47,135 nt of DNA from Clostridia bacterium. GTDB lineage: Bacteria > Bacillota > Clostridia > Oscillospirales > Acutalibacteraceae. This document shows, piece by piece, positions 1 to 8,698 of this stretch (positions are counted from its first letter, which is position 1; every line of letters starts with the position of its first letter). Below the pieces are notes generated by a model. That model had not been told where the DNA came from and ran no database searches. It saw only the letters and a program-made list of their open reading frames with translations. Where the stretch lies: the NCBI GenBank assembly GCA_017555765.1, contig JAFZFT010000026.1:1-47135 (forward strand), read 5' to 3'. Made by a program: the position numbers and the translations under genes.

Positions 1-46
1 AACCTGTCAGGATTTACCTTGCATTGTTGTTCTTGCTCGGTTATAC

Positions 47-580
47 TCACACTACAAGAGCTACATCAGGCTCGTAGTATTCTTTATCTGCGTCCTTGAT
101 TCCGCCGGTAACGCCGAGGAACTTGTTGAGAAGACGCTTGAAGCATTCAAGACCTGTGATGATGTATCTTAACATCTGAGGATAACCATCCCTCTTCTCT
201 TCAAACACTGCATAGAGTGTTACCATACCTGTTACCTCGATAGGATCACCGGGATAATAGTACTCGCCTGTTTCTGCGTGCTGCCAACAAACAAACTCGT
301 AATCAACTGAAAGAGGAGTATCCAGTGTAACCTTTGCCATAACGGGAGCCTTGAAGGTGATTGTGGGAGAGGGCTTATACATAAGTGAAACCATCGAAAG
401 AGTCTCCATCTCGTAATGGATACCGTAGCTGAGCACTGCATCCTCACTTTCCTCCTGCTCGGGAAGACCGAGTGAGCCGCCGATACCGCCAATAACTTCA
501 TCAAGACCTGCATATCCGGTTACACCGAAGCATGATGTAAAGCAGAGAACTGCAAGAATAATTGCTATTACTTTTTTCAT
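47..580 (-). CDS. Small secreted protein with one InlB-type (Listeria-Bacteroides) repeat
   Basis: A 177-residue exported protein. Residues 1-24 form a signal peptide with a basic start (MKK) and a hydrophobic core; an FTSC at 14-17 resembles a weak lipobox, so lipidation is possible but not convincing. Residues about 70-130 match the InlB B-repeat pattern: a hydrophobic strand, then FVCW, G-x-YYYPGDP and VTLYAVFEE near the end. This fold is common in clostridial adhesins. The C-terminal 45 residues contain a basic amphipathic stretch (CFKRLLNKFLGV) like the tails of other exported proteins here. A strong AAGGAGG lies upstream of the ATG. A TATAAT (610-615, reverse strand) lies upstream, without a good -35 box. 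Binding partner unknown. Confidence 0.8.
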   Translation of the reverse strand: MKKVIAIILAVLCFTSCFGVTGYAGLDEVIGGIGGSLGLPEQEESEDAVLSYGIHYEMETLSMVSLMYKPSPTITFKAPVMAKVTLDTPLSVDYEFVCWQHAETGEYYYPGDPIEVTGMVTLYAVFEEKRDGYPQMLRYIITGLECFKRLLNKFLGVTGGIKDADKEYYEPDVALVV

Positions 581-716
581 AAAAATTACCTCCTTTTATG
601 AGTTAATACATTATACAACAGAATAAGGCTCTGTATATTTCTAAATTGTAAATATATTGTATTTTATTGGAAAAATACGGTGCCTGGGTAAAGAAAATTC
701 AAAATAAGGTTTACTT

Positions 717-745
717 TTCACTAAAAAAACATTACTATATATAAT
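717..745 (+). promoter_or_regulatory. Probable sigma-A promoter of rimI-tsaD
   Basis: TTCACT (717-722) and TATAAT (740-745) are separated by 17 bp. The -10 is perfect and the -35 matches 4 of 6. It sits 28 bp before the rimI start codon. Confidence 0.6.
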
Positions 746-773
746 AGGATAGTTTGCAGAAAGGAGCAGCGGC

Positions 774-1211
774 ATGAATATAGTACCTATGGCGAAAAAA
801 CATATTCCGGGGATAGCTCTGCTGGAAAAGGAATGCTTTTCCGAGCCCTGGAGTGAAGATGGTCTTACCTCGGAGCTTACAAACAGTCAGGCGCGGTTTT
901 TCGTCTGCGAGGAAGAGGTCGAAGTCCTCGGCTATATGGGTATGCACATCGTACTTGATGAATGCTACATCGCAAACGTTGCCGTTTATCCCCACCATAG
1001 ACGAAAAGGCATCGGTGAAGCTCTTGTAAAGTACTGTAGCGACATTGCCGAAAAGGAAAACTGCTGTTTTATTACTCTTGAGGTACGGAAAAGCAACCTC
1101 GGAGCTATTGCACTCTATGAAAAAAACGGATTTCTTACCGTTGGTGAGCGAAAGGATTTTTACTCACACCCCAAAGAAAACGGACTTATTATGACAAAGG
1201 AGCTCAGGTGA
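774..1211 (+). CDS. rimI: Ribosomal protein alanine N-acetyltransferase RimI
   Basis: A 145-residue GNAT-family acetyltransferase of the usual RimI length. RimI acetylates the N-terminal alanine of ribosomal protein S18. The acetyl-CoA pyrophosphate-binding loop is visible as RRKGIG at about residues 79-84, following a VAVYPHH strand, and the C-terminal ALYEKNGF motif is typical of the family. AAGGAG lies 7 bp before the ATG. The stop codon is 4 bp before tsaD, so the two are co-transcribed; rimI-tsaD linkage is common in Firmicutes. The usual tsaB and tsaE partners are not upstream, where a divergent secreted protein is encoded instead. Confidence 0.92.
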   Translation: MNIVPMAKKHIPGIALLEKECFSEPWSEDGLTSELTNSQARFFVCEEEVEVLGYMGMHIVLDECYIANVAVYPHHRRKGIGEALVKYCSDIAEKENCCFITLEVRKSNLGAIALYEKNGFLTVGERKDFYSHPKENGLIMTKELR

Positions 1212-1215
1212 TACA

Positions 1216-2226
1216 ATGAAAATTTTAGCTATAGAATCCTCCTGTGACGAAACTGCCGCAAGCGTTGTTGAAGACGGCAGAAAGGTACTTTCAAATGTGG
1301 TTGCTTCTCAGGTTGAGGAGCATAAAATATACGGCGGTGTTGTGCCTGAAATAGCATCGAGACGCCACGCTGAGGCTATCAGCGGCGTTGTGGACAAGGC
1401 TCTTTCCGATGCTTCTCTCACTCTCGACGACATTGATGCGGTTGCAGTAACCTATGCACCCGGTCTCATCGGCGCACTTCTCGTGGGCGTAAACTACGCA
1501 AAGGGACTCGCTTACAGTAAAAAGCTCCCTCTTATTCCCGTACATCATCTGCGCTCTCACATTGCGGCCAATTACATAACACATCAGGAGCTTAAGCCGC
1601 CCTTCTTCTGCCTCGTTGTCAGCGGCGGTAACACTGCTATGGTTGAGGTTAAGGATTATACCGACTTTAAGATTATCGGACGTACCCGTGACGATGCGGC
1701 CGGTGAGGCTCTCGACAAGGCTGCCCGCTCAATGGGTATCCCCTACCCCGGCGGTCTTAATATGGACAGACTCGCAAAGAACGGCGACAGTACTGCATTC
1801 AAGTTCCCCGTACCCAAGGTTGAGGGCTGTCCCTACGATTTCAGCTTTTCAGGTCTCAAGACCTCGGTTATAAATATAATCCACAACGCTGAGCAGAAGG
1901 GTGTGGAAATCAACAAGGCTGACCTCGGTGCATCCTTCCAGAAGGCGGTTTCCGACTGTCTTTGCAGAAATGTACTCAAGGCTATGGAGGACACGAGACA
2001 CAAAACCCTCGTTGTTGCGGGTGGTGTTTCAGCTAATTCAGTACTGAGAAAGGCTCTCACCGAGCTTTGCGAAAAGAAAAAGTATAAGCTTTACCTTCCC
2101 GAGCTTTCACTCTGCGGCGACAATGCGGTTATGGTCGGCTCACAAGGGTATTACGAATACCTGAGCGGAAATATTGCAGGGCTTGAGCTTAATGCCTTTG
2201 CGGGAAAGAATATTGAGGAGAAGTAA
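1216..2226 (+). CDS. tsaD: tRNA N6-adenosine threonylcarbamoyltransferase TsaD
   Basis: A 336-residue Kae1/TsaD/Gcp protein of typical length. With TsaB and TsaE it transfers the threonylcarbamoyl group to A37 of ANN-decoding tRNAs (t6A), in the cytoplasm. Family motifs occur in order: SSCDET near the N-terminus, the metal-binding HHLRSH, VVSGGNT, the DDAAGEALDKAAR stretch, SFSGLKTSV, ASFQKAV, VVAGGVSAN and the C-terminal CGDNAVM. It follows rimI by 4 bp and is followed by a strong terminator at 2259-2284. Nothing suggests damage. Confidence 0.97.
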   Translation: MKILAIESSCDETAASVVEDGRKVLSNVVASQVEEHKIYGGVVPEIASRRHAEAISGVVDKALSDASLTLDDIDAVAVTYAPGLIGALLVGVNYAKGLAYSKKLPLIPVHHLRSHIAANYITHQELKPPFFCLVVSGGNTAMVEVKDYTDFKIIGRTRDDAAGEALDKAARSMGIPYPGGLNMDRLAKNGDSTAFKFPVPKVEGCPYDFSFSGLKTSVINIIHNAEQKGVEINKADLGASFQKAVSDCLCRNVLKAMEDTRHKTLVVAGGVSANSVLRKALTELCEKKKYKLYLPELSLCGDNAVMVGSQGYYEYLSGNIAGLELNAFAGKNIEEK

Positions 2227-2394
2227 GGGATTCTAGGGACTAGGGATTAGGGATTAGCAGGACGGCTGAGAGCCGTCCTTTTTTGTGGCGGCAAGGTTTT
2301 GTTTTCCACAAATCTTAACCTTTTCCGAAGGAAAATATTTCACCCGCGTTGGCGCGTAACTACCGACTACTGACTACTAATCCCTATTCCCTTA
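2225..2394. repeat. MITE-like intergenic element with degenerate inverted ends and mini-hairpins
   Basis: The left end carries iterated AGGGATTAG units (2228-2257), and the right end carries the complement CTAATCCCTA (2377-2386), forming imperfect inverted termini. Inside are the tsaD terminator, a TTTTCC-GAA-GGAAAA triloop hairpin (2321-2335), a CGCG-TTGG-CGCG hairpin (2345-2356) and GACTACTGACTACTAA (2365-2380). A close variant of that last motif ends the element after metY (3938-3955). No coding potential was seen. Calling it a mobile repeat is inference. Confidence 0.45.
2259..2284 (+). terminator. Rho-independent terminator of rimI-tsaD
   Basis: A perfect 9-bp stem AGGACGGCT/AGCCGTCCT with a GAG loop, followed by six T. 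Confidence 0.85.
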
Positions 2395-2400
2395 AAAGCA

Positions 2401-2429
2401 TTGACTTATGCTAAAGATTATACTATAAT
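2401..2429 (+). promoter_or_regulatory. Sigma-A promoter of metY
   Basis: TTGACT (2401-2406), a 17-bp spacer and TATAAT (2424-2429): 11 of 12 consensus bases. No SAM or T-box riboswitch fold was recognised in the 59-base leader. Confidence 0.8.
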
Positions 2430-2488
2430 ATATAATTGATATATAATGACTTTACATTATAGAATATATATGAAAAGAGGCAAATACA

Positions 2489-3772
2489 ATGAGCGAATAC
2501 AAAATAGCTACCAAGTGTATCCACGCAGGCTACACACCTAAAAACGGTGAACCCAGACAGATCCCCATCGTTCAGAGTACAACATACAAATACGATTCAA
2601 GCGTTGAAATGGCAAAGCTTTTTGACCTTGAGGCTTCAGGCTATTTCTATACACGTCTTCAGAATCCTACCAACGATGCAGTTGCTGCAAGAATTGCCGC
2701 TCTTGAGGGCGGTGTTGCCGCAGTACTTACCTCATCAGGTCAGGCTGCAAACTTCTTTGCAATCTTCAACATCTGCTCAGCGGGTGACCACGTTGTTTCA
2801 TCAAGTGCAATCTACGGCGGTACCTTCAATCTCTTCAACGTTACTCTTCGCAAGCTCGGTATCGAATTCACCTTCGTAAACCCCGACTGCTCGGAGGAGG
2901 AGCTCAATGCCGCTTTCAAGGAAAACACAAAGGCTGTTTTCGGTGAGACAATCTCCAACCCCTCACTTCAGATTCTTGATATTGAAAAGTTCGCAAATGC
3001 AGCTCACGCTCACGGCGTACCTCTTATCGTTGACAACACCTTCCCCACACCCATCAACTGCCGTCCCTTCGAATTCGGTGTTGATATCGTGACTCATTCC
3101 ACCACAAAGTATATGGACGGTCACGCAACTCAGGTTGGCGGTGTAATCGTTGACAGCGGTAACTTCGACTGGACAAAGAGCGACAAGTATCCCGGTCTTA
3201 CAACCCCCGATGACAGCTACCACGGTATTACCTATACCGAGCGCTTCGGCAAGGGTGCATACATCACAAAGGCTGTTGTTCAGCTTATGAGAGACCTCGG
3301 CTCAATCCCCGGTCCCCAGAATGCATTCCTTCTCGGCCTCGGTCTTGAAACTCTTCATCTGCGTATGGAAAGACATTGCAGTAATGCTCTCAAGGTTGCA
3401 GAATTCCTTAAAAACAGTGATCTCGTTTCATGGGTTTCATATCCCGGTCTCGAGGGTGACGCACAGTACGATATCGCTAAGAAGTATATGCCCAAGGGTA
3501 CCTGCGGTGTTATTTCCTTCGGCGTAAAGGGTGGCAGAGAGGCCGCAACCAAGTTTATGGATTCACTCCGCCTTGCTTCAATCGTAACACACGTTGCAGA
3601 CTCAAAGACATGCGTACTTCACCCCGCTTCAACAACTCACAGACAGCTCACAGATGCACAGCTTGAGGAATGCGGTGTAAAGAGTGACCTTATCCGTCTT
3701 TCAGTAGGTATTGAGGACGCAGTGGATATCATTGCTGATATAGCTCAGGCTCTCTGTCAGGCTACAGCCTGA
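2489..3772 (+). CDS. metY: O-acetylhomoserine (thiol)-lyase / sulfhydrylase
   Basis: A 427-residue Cys/Met-metabolism PLP enzyme of full length for O-acetylhomoserine sulfhydrylases. The family makes homocysteine (or methionine, with methanethiol) from O-acetylhomoserine and sulfide. The PLP-binding lysine is in the STTKYMDGH motif near residue 207. Other family marks are YTRLQNPTNDA near the N-terminus, TSSGQAAN, VDNTFPTP and HPASTTHRQLTD near the C-terminus. The long insert around residues 230-265 (PGLTTPDDSYHG) separates this group from cystathionine gamma-synthases. AAGAGG lies 8 bp before the ATG. It is monocistronic with its own strong promoter. O-acetylserine use cannot be excluded from sequence. 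Confidence 0.93.
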   Translation: MSEYKIATKCIHAGYTPKNGEPRQIPIVQSTTYKYDSSVEMAKLFDLEASGYFYTRLQNPTNDAVAARIAALEGGVAAVLTSSGQAANFFAIFNICSAGDHVVSSSAIYGGTFNLFNVTLRKLGIEFTFVNPDCSEEELNAAFKENTKAVFGETISNPSLQILDIEKFANAAHAHGVPLIVDNTFPTPINCRPFEFGVDIVTHSTTKYMDGHATQVGGVIVDSGNFDWTKSDKYPGLTTPDDSYHGITYTERFGKGAYITKAVVQLMRDLGSIPGPQNAFLLGLGLETLHLRMERHCSNALKVAEFLKNSDLVSWVSYPGLEGDAQYDIAKKYMPKGTCGVISFGVKGGREAATKFMDSLRLASIVTHVADSKTCVLHPASTTHRQLTDAQLEECGVKSDLIRLSVGIEDAVDIIADIAQALCQATA

Positions 3773-3846
3773 CAAATGCGCAATTCCCAATCGCGGATTA
3801 AGTGAGTAGTAAAAGATAGCTTCTGCCCGCAGATTAAGGTTATAAA

Positions 3847-3934
3847 TGAATTGCCTTCGGCATGAATTGGCGTTGCCGTGAATTGACTTCGTCATGAATT
3901 GCACCTTCGGTGCATTAAATGCCTGAAGGGCATT
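3847..3934. repeat. Tandem mini-hairpin array with 16-bp period
   Basis: TGAATTG occurs at 3847, 3863, 3879 and 3895, exactly 16 bp apart. Each is followed by a different short palindrome: TGCC-TTC-GGCA (3852-3862), GGC-GTT-GCC (3869-3877), TGAC-TTC-GTCA (3884-3894) and TGCACC-TTC-GGTGCA (3900-3914). A fifth stem, AATGCC/GGCATT, closes the array at 3918-3934. Stem sequences change but pairing is kept. The 209-bp gap between metY and ychF holds nothing else but the TGACTACTGGCTACTAAA end motif (3938-3955). Confidence 0.7.
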
Positions 3935-3981
3935 CCCTGACTACTGGCTACTAAAAAATAAACATAGAGGTTAAAAAGATT

Positions 3982-5076
3982 ATGAAATTAGGTATAGTTG
4001 GCTTACCCAATGTAGGTAAGAGTACACTTTTCAATGCAATTACAAATGCGGGCGCTCAGTCTGCAAACTATGCTTTCTGCACAATCGAGCCCAACGTAGG
4101 TGTTGTTGCAGTTCCCGATTACAGACTCGACAAGCTTGCAGAGATGTATAATCCTGTAAAGTTTACTCCCGCAACAATCGAATTTGTTGACATCGCAGGT
4201 CTTGTAAGAGGTGCTTCCAAGGGTGAAGGTCTCGGTAACAAGTTCCTTTCACATATCCGTGAGGTTGATGCTATTATCCACGTAGTGCGTTGCTTCGAGG
4301 ATGACGATATCATCCACGTTGACGGCAGTGTCAATGCAAAGCGTGATATTGAAACAATCAATCTTGAGCTTATCCTTTCCGATATGGAAATGATTGACAG
4401 AAGAATTGACAGAGTTTCAAAGGCTATGAAGGGCGACAAAAGCCTCGGCAAGGAGCTCGAATTCCTTAAAAGAGTCAAGGAAGCTCTTGAAAACGAAAAG
4501 CCCGCAAGAAGCGTTGAATGTGACGATGAAGAAGCCGCAATGCTCGCAGAGGTTGCTCTTCTCACATCAAAGCCCGTTATCTATGCTTGTAATATGAGCG
4601 AAAACGATTTCGTTTCAGGCATCGATACAAACGAAAACTACAAGGCTGTATGCGAAATCGCAGAAGCAGAGGGCAGTGAGGTGCTTCCCATCTGTGCAGG
4701 TCTTGAGGCAGAGATTTCCTCACTTTCAAAGGAGGATAAGGAGATGTTCCTTACAGATCTCGGCGTAGAAAACAGCGGTCTTGATCTTCTTATCCAGAGA
4801 AGCTATAACCTTCTCGGTCTTATTTCCTACCTTACTGCAGGTCAGCCTGAGGTAAGAGCATGGACCATCAAAAAGGGTACAAAGGCTCCTCAGGCGGCAG
4901 GTAAGATTCACTCAGACTTCGAAAGAGGCTTCATCAGAGCTGAGGTTGTTGCTTTCGATACTCTTATGGAGCTCGGTTCCCTTGCAGCGGCAAAGGAAAA
5001 GGGTCTTGTAAAGAGTGAGGGTAAGGAGTACGTCATGAAGGACGGCGACATCGTACACTTCCTCTTCAATGTTTAA
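3982..5076 (+). CDS. ychF: Redox-regulated P-loop ATPase YchF (Obg family)
   Basis: A 364-residue full-length YchF/OLA1 protein, a ribosome-associated translation-factor ATPase linked to oxidative stress responses. The P-loop GLPNVGKST is at residues 6-14, G3 is [14 protein letters not shown] at about 66-79, and the G4 position reads NMSE rather than NKxD, as expected for this ATP-preferring family. A central helical coiled-coil region (about 120-190) is followed by a C-terminal TGS domain ending [18 protein letters not shown] precedes the ATG. It ends in a bidirectional terminator shared with the convergent deacetylase gene. Confidence 0.97.
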   Translation: MKLGIVGLPNVGKSTLFNAITNAGAQSANYAFCTIEPNVGVVAVPDYRLDKLAEMYNPVKFTPATIEFVDIAGLVRGASKGEGLGNKFLSHIREVDAIIHVVRCFEDDDIIHVDGSVNAKRDIETINLELILSDMEMIDRRIDRVSKAMKGDKSLGKELEFLKRVKEALENEKPARSVECDDEEAAMLAEVALLTSKPVIYACNMSENDFVSGIDTNENYKAVCEIAEAEGSEVLPICAGLEAEISSLSKEDKEMFLTDLGVENSGLDLLIQRSYNLLGLISYLTAGQPEVRAWTIKKGTKAPQAAGKIHSDFERGFIRAEVVAFDTLMELGSLAAAKEKGLVKSEGKEYVMKDGDIVHFLFNV

Positions 5077-5089
5077 TAACAGCTACAAA

Positions 5090-5120
5090 AAAACTGTCGG
5101 GACATTATCCCGACAGTTTT
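5090..5120. terminator. Bidirectional terminator between ychF and the deacetylase gene
   Basis: Stem AAAACTGTCGGGA / TCCCGACAGTTTT with loop CATTA (5103-5107). An A-run before and a T-run after let it work on both strands. Confidence 0.9.
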
Positions 5121-5124
5121 TGTA

Positions 5125-7146
5125 TTATCTTTTTGCGCTGTTATAAACACTTCCCGGTCTCATATTTATACCTCTGTAGTACATAAGCTCGGAAACGGTT
5201 ACAAGCTGATAGCCGTTATCTATGAGCCAGGGTACTATAGTCTTGGTAGCCTGAGCGGTGGGAGCATAAAGGTCGTGCATAAGTACGATAGCACCGTCAT
5301 AAACGTTGTTTTTGATGTGGCTTACTGTGGTAGCGGCATTTCTGTGACTCCAGTCACGGGTATCAACTGACCACATAATTGCAGGCTTGCCCACTGCGGC
5401 AAGTGCCCTTGATGAGGTTGAACCTCCGGGAGGTCTCATAACAATTGCCGGTTCACCTGTATACTTTTTGATAAGAGCGTCAGTCTTACTCATCTCGCTC
5501 TTTATTGTAGCGTCAGTGTTTGAGGGAAGGCTGATATGACTGTAGGTATGGCTACCGATTTCACAGCCGATATCGTAAGCTCTTTCCACCTGCTTGTGAT
5601 ATGCCTCTATTCTTGAGCCGACAACGAAGAAGGTCGCTCTTGCATTGTACTGCTCGAGCACGTCAAGAATCTGAGCAGTGTATGTATCATGGGGACCGTC
5701 ATCATAGGTGAGAGCCACCATTTTCTTGTTGGGATCAATACTTGTTGTCTTGGTAGCTACACCGTAATCACTGAAGTATTTGCCGTCAACTCCCGCTCTT
5801 ACACAGTACCAATAGCTCTTGTTTTTATCGGCGGTCTTGTCATTATAGGTACTTACATCACCTACTCTTGCAAGCTTCTTCCAGCTACCGTTTTCACTGT
5901 CACCGCGATAAATATAATAGTGGGTAGCACCGGGTACCTTGAGCCATTCAACACGGTAGGCTGAACCGCTTCTTACTGCAATCTGTGCAATGGGAGGTGC
6001 CACGAAGCAGTTGCTTTCACCCTGAGTGCGGTATGCACTCTGATAGTTTCCGCGTACGGTTATAAGGGTGTATTCATAAACAACACCGTTTTTAACATTG
6101 GTGTCCGTATATTTTGTGTTGCTTCTGCCCTTAAGTGTTGCAATTCTTGTCCACTTGGTTTCGCCCTCAGCCTTTCTGTAAAGCTTATAGGAATCAGCGT
6201 AAGCTGAAGCGTACCAGCTGACTGTAAGTCCCTTTGCAGAATTTTTAACCGACACCACATCGTTAATGGGAATGAATCTGTAGCCCTCACCGCTGTTATA
6301 TGCGCTTTCAGTAAGAGAATTTTTAGCACTTACTGTGTAAGCGTAGGTGTAGCCGGGCTTCATTGTGGTATCTGTAAAGCTGTTTTTATCTGCAGTAAGT
6401 ACAGTAAGGTATGACCACTTTTCGCCTGTACCGCGTCTGTAAATTACATAGCTTTCTGCACCGCTTACCTTTGACCATTTGAGATAAATACCGCTGTTTG
6501 TTGCTTTGATGCTGCTTATTACGGGAGCCTTGAGTACATCAAGAGAAACACCCGCTGAGCTGTAGCTACTCTTGTGGTCACCGTTTCTTGCGATGACGGT
6601 GTAGGTATATTTCTTGCCGCTTGTTGCCTTTTTGTCAAGCTGACTTACCTTGCCGCTTACAGTACTGAGACTCGTCCACTTGGTTTCACCCTCAGTTTTG
6701 CGGTAAAGGGTGTATCTGTCTGCACCGGAAACCCTTTTCCAGGTTACAAGTACACCGTCAGCGGTATTTGCGGCACTGACAAGCACGGGCTGACTAAGAC
6801 GGATAATCTCTGCACCCTTTTCGCATACTCCCTCACCCTCAGCGGTAAGAGGAAGCACCGTATAGGTATAGATTTTGCCCGAAACGGCTGAAGCATCGGT
6901 ATAGGATGTTTTTTTCCATTCAGCCTCAATCACGGTATCGTTGCCTTTTTTGTCGGTGCGGATTATTTTATACCCGGTAGCATTTTCTGCAGATGACCAC
7001 TTGATGTATACTCCGTCAGCCTGATTTTGGGCACTCAGTCCCGAAAGTACGGGAGCATCAGAGTTTTCATTCACAGCACTGCCGGTATAGGCGCATACGA
7101 GCACTAAACATACCGCGACCATAAACAATGTTAAAAGTCTTTTCAT
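5125..7146 (-). CDS. Secreted Fn3-repeat polysaccharide deacetylase (NodB/CE4)
   Basis: A 673-residue exported enzyme. A signal peptide (residues 1-25) is followed by five Fn3-like domains of about 88 residues each (to about 460), each with a W-x-x-x-x-x-A-x-x-Y-x-I/L-Y/R core, then a C-terminal NodB domain. All five CE4 motifs are visible in order: TYDDGPH (metal/catalytic Asp), HTYSH (metal His pair), RPPGG, DTRDW and LMHD. It should remove N- or O-acetyl groups from cell wall or extracellular glycans. The Fn3 array probably extends the enzyme from the surface or binds carbohydrate. Unlike most Fn3 proteins here, its Fn3 domains are N-terminal. Its promoter is AGGCAA/ATTCTA at 7180-7208. 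Confidence 0.92.
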   Translation of the reverse strand: MKRLLTLFMVAVCLVLVCAYTGSAVNENSDAPVLSGLSAQNQADGVYIKWSSAENATGYKIIRTDKKGNDTVIEAEWKKTSYTDASAVSGKIYTYTVLPLTAEGEGVCEKGAEIIRLSQPVLVSAANTADGVLVTWKRVSGADRYTLYRKTEGETKWTSLSTVSGKVSQLDKKATSGKKYTYTVIARNGDHKSSYSSAGVSLDVLKAPVISSIKATNSGIYLKWSKVSGAESYVIYRRGTGEKWSYLTVLTADKNSFTDTTMKPGYTYAYTVSAKNSLTESAYNSGEGYRFIPINDVVSVKNSAKGLTVSWYASAYADSYKLYRKAEGETKWTRIATLKGRSNTKYTDTNVKNGVVYEYTLITVRGNYQSAYRTQGESNCFVAPPIAQIAVRSGSAYRVEWLKVPGATHYYIYRGDSENGSWKKLARVGDVSTYNDKTADKNKSYWYCVRAGVDGKYFSDYGVATKTTSIDPNKKMVALTYDDGPHDTYTAQILDVLEQYNARATFFVVGSRIEAYHKQVERAYDIGCEIGSHTYSHISLPSNTDATIKSEMSKTDALIKKYTGEPAIVMRPPGGSTSSRALAAVGKPAIMWSVDTRDWSHRNAATTVSHIKNNVYDGAIVLMHDLYAPTAQATKTIVPWLIDNGYQLVTVSELMYYRGINMRPGSVYNSAKR

Positions 7147-7179
7147 AGTTATTCCTTCTTCTTTCTTAATTACGACATT

Positions 7180-7208
7180 ATTCTACCATTTTTTACAGCA
7201 ACAGGCAA
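7180..7208 (-). promoter_or_regulatory. Promoter of the deacetylase gene
   Basis: Read on the reverse strand: TTGCCT (7203-7208), 17-bp spacer, TAGAAT (7180-7185). Confidence 0.6.
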
Positions 7209-7269
7209 TATATAAAATCAATATATTTATTAAAAATTTTAAGTACTTTTGTAAGTTTTTGTGAAATCC

Positions 7270-7298
7270 TTGACTTAATCATATTTGGGTAGTAGTAT
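7270..7298 (+). promoter_or_regulatory. Promoter of the lipoprotein-hydrolase-phosphodiesterase unit
   Basis: TTGACT (7270-7275), 17-bp spacer, TAGTAT (7293-7298), divergent from the deacetylase promoter in the same gap. Confidence 0.7.
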
Positions 7299-7346
7299 TT
7301 ACTCAAGGGAATATACCCTGAGTATCAAATAACGGAGGAAAATACT

Positions 7347-8672
7347 ATGAAAAAGCTTATATCCCTTCTTCTTGCGGCAGTGCTTTTATTCTCTCTTACC
7401 GCCTGCTCGGACAAAGAAGAAAAGGAAGAGGAAACAACAACCGAAACTGAGGCTGTCATCGAGACAACTGAACCCGTAGAGGAGACAACCGCTCCCACGG
7501 ATGAAAAAGAGGAAGAGGATGAAGACTTCTCTGCCGTAACCGTAATCGACAACGAATACTGTAAGATTGAGGTAACAGGCTTATCGGAAGACCTTTTCGG
7601 TACAGTACTCAATGTTACTGCTGAAAACAAAACAACCGACAAGAATCTCTTCTTCGCAACAGAGAACTGCAGTATAAACGGTGTTGCAGTTGAAAGTGTT
7701 TTCTCTGAAAATGTTACTGCAGGTAACAAAGCAGTAAGCAGCATCAGCTTTCTGGACGATAACCTCACAGAAAACGGCATCACAGAATATACAGATATCG
7801 AAATCGCCTTCCGTGTTTATGACGGTGATGACTGGACAGGCGACGACCTTGTAAAAAGAAGTGCACACATCTATCCCTACGGTGAGGATAAGGCTGAGCG
7901 CTTCACAAGAGAGGCAAAGTCTACAGATGTACCCGTCTTCGATAACGACGAGGTTTCGGCAACAATAATAGGCTGGGGTACTGATGACGTTTTCGGATAT
8001 TGCTTAAGCTTTTTCTTTGAAAATAAATCAGCAGATACAGAATACACCTTTGACATATCCACCCTCGCAGTAAACGGCGTTGAAACCATTCCTGCCGCCG
8101 CTTTTATAATTCCCGCAGGTAAAATCGGTCTTGAAAAGTGCCACATTACAGAAGGCGAGCTTACAAGCTACGGCATCACAGATTTCAATGATATCTTCTT
8201 TACAATGAGTGCATTCGAGACTGACAACTGGGAGGCTGAGGATGTAGCAAAGCAGAGCATACACGTATATCCCAACGGTGAGGAAAACGCAATACCTTTT
8301 GTAAGAGAAGCAAAAGCTGCAGACAAGATTATCGCAGACAATGATATGATTACTGTTATAGCAACAGGTGTTACTGAAAACGAGCTCTTCGACTCTCAGG
8401 ACCTTGGCTTCTATTTCATCAACAAAACCGATAAGGAGCTTATGTTTGCCATTGACGGTGTTTCCGTTAACGGAATTATGATGGATCCCCTCTTCGCAAT
8501 CAACGTTCACCCCGGCTTCTCAAGATTCGGTGAAGCCTCCTGGTACGGCAATGAACTCGAGGAACACGGCATTGATGAAATAACAGAAATAGAATTCACT
8601 ATGATTTCCCGCGATGCAAACGATTGGGATGCTGAGGACATCATAAGCGAAAAGGTTGTTTATAATCCCTGA
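7347..8672 (+). CDS. Lipoprotein with three copies of an Ig-like domain
   Basis: A 441-residue lipoprotein. The signal ends in a clear lipobox LTAC (Cys20), followed by an acidic, Thr-rich linker (to about residue 68). Three copies of a domain of about 125 residues follow. Each begins [VI]xDN[ED] plus a hydrophobic strand, contains NKT/NKS then [ST][IV]NG, and has G-I-T/D-E/D-[YF]-x-[DE]-I. Copies 1 and 2 end in H-[IV]-YP-x-GE plus a [FT]-x-REAK linker. The third copy ends at the C-terminus. The repeat resembles DUF4352-type Ig-like lipoprotein domains, but I cannot assign a family. Membrane-anchored on the outer face; function unknown. GGAGG precedes the ATG, and the next gene follows after 26 bp. 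Confidence 0.85.
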   Translation: MKKLISLLLAAVLLFSLTACSDKEEKEEETTTETEAVIETTEPVEETTAPTDEKEEEDEDFSAVTVIDNEYCKIEVTGLSEDLFGTVLNVTAENKTTDKNLFFATENCSINGVAVESVFSENVTAGNKAVSSISFLDDNLTENGITEYTDIEIAFRVYDGDDWTGDDLVKRSAHIYPYGEDKAERFTREAKSTDVPVFDNDEVSATIIGWGTDDVFGYCLSFFFENKSADTEYTFDISTLAVNGVETIPAAAFIIPAGKIGLEKCHITEGELTSYGITDFNDIFFTMSAFETDNWEAEDVAKQSIHVYPNGEENAIPFVREAKAADKIIADNDMITVIATGVTENELFDSQDLGFYFINKTDKELMFAIDGVSVNGIMMDPLFAINVHPGFSRFGEASWYGNELEEHGIDEITEIEFTMISRDANDWDAEDIISEKVVYNP

Positions 8673-8698
8673 TTTTAAAAATAAAAGGATGTGTTGAT

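Noticed and set aside
1-46. Possible terminator of the first gene
   Set aside because: No convincing stem-loop with a T-run in these bases; it may lie outside the window.
2430-2488. Possible SAM or T-box riboswitch in the metY leader
   Set aside because: The leader is only about 59 bases, AT-rich, and shows no SAM-box or T-box core.
3847-3934. CRISPR-like array
   Set aside because: The repeat unit is 7 bp with 9-bp palindromic intervals, no spacers of CRISPR length and no cas genes.
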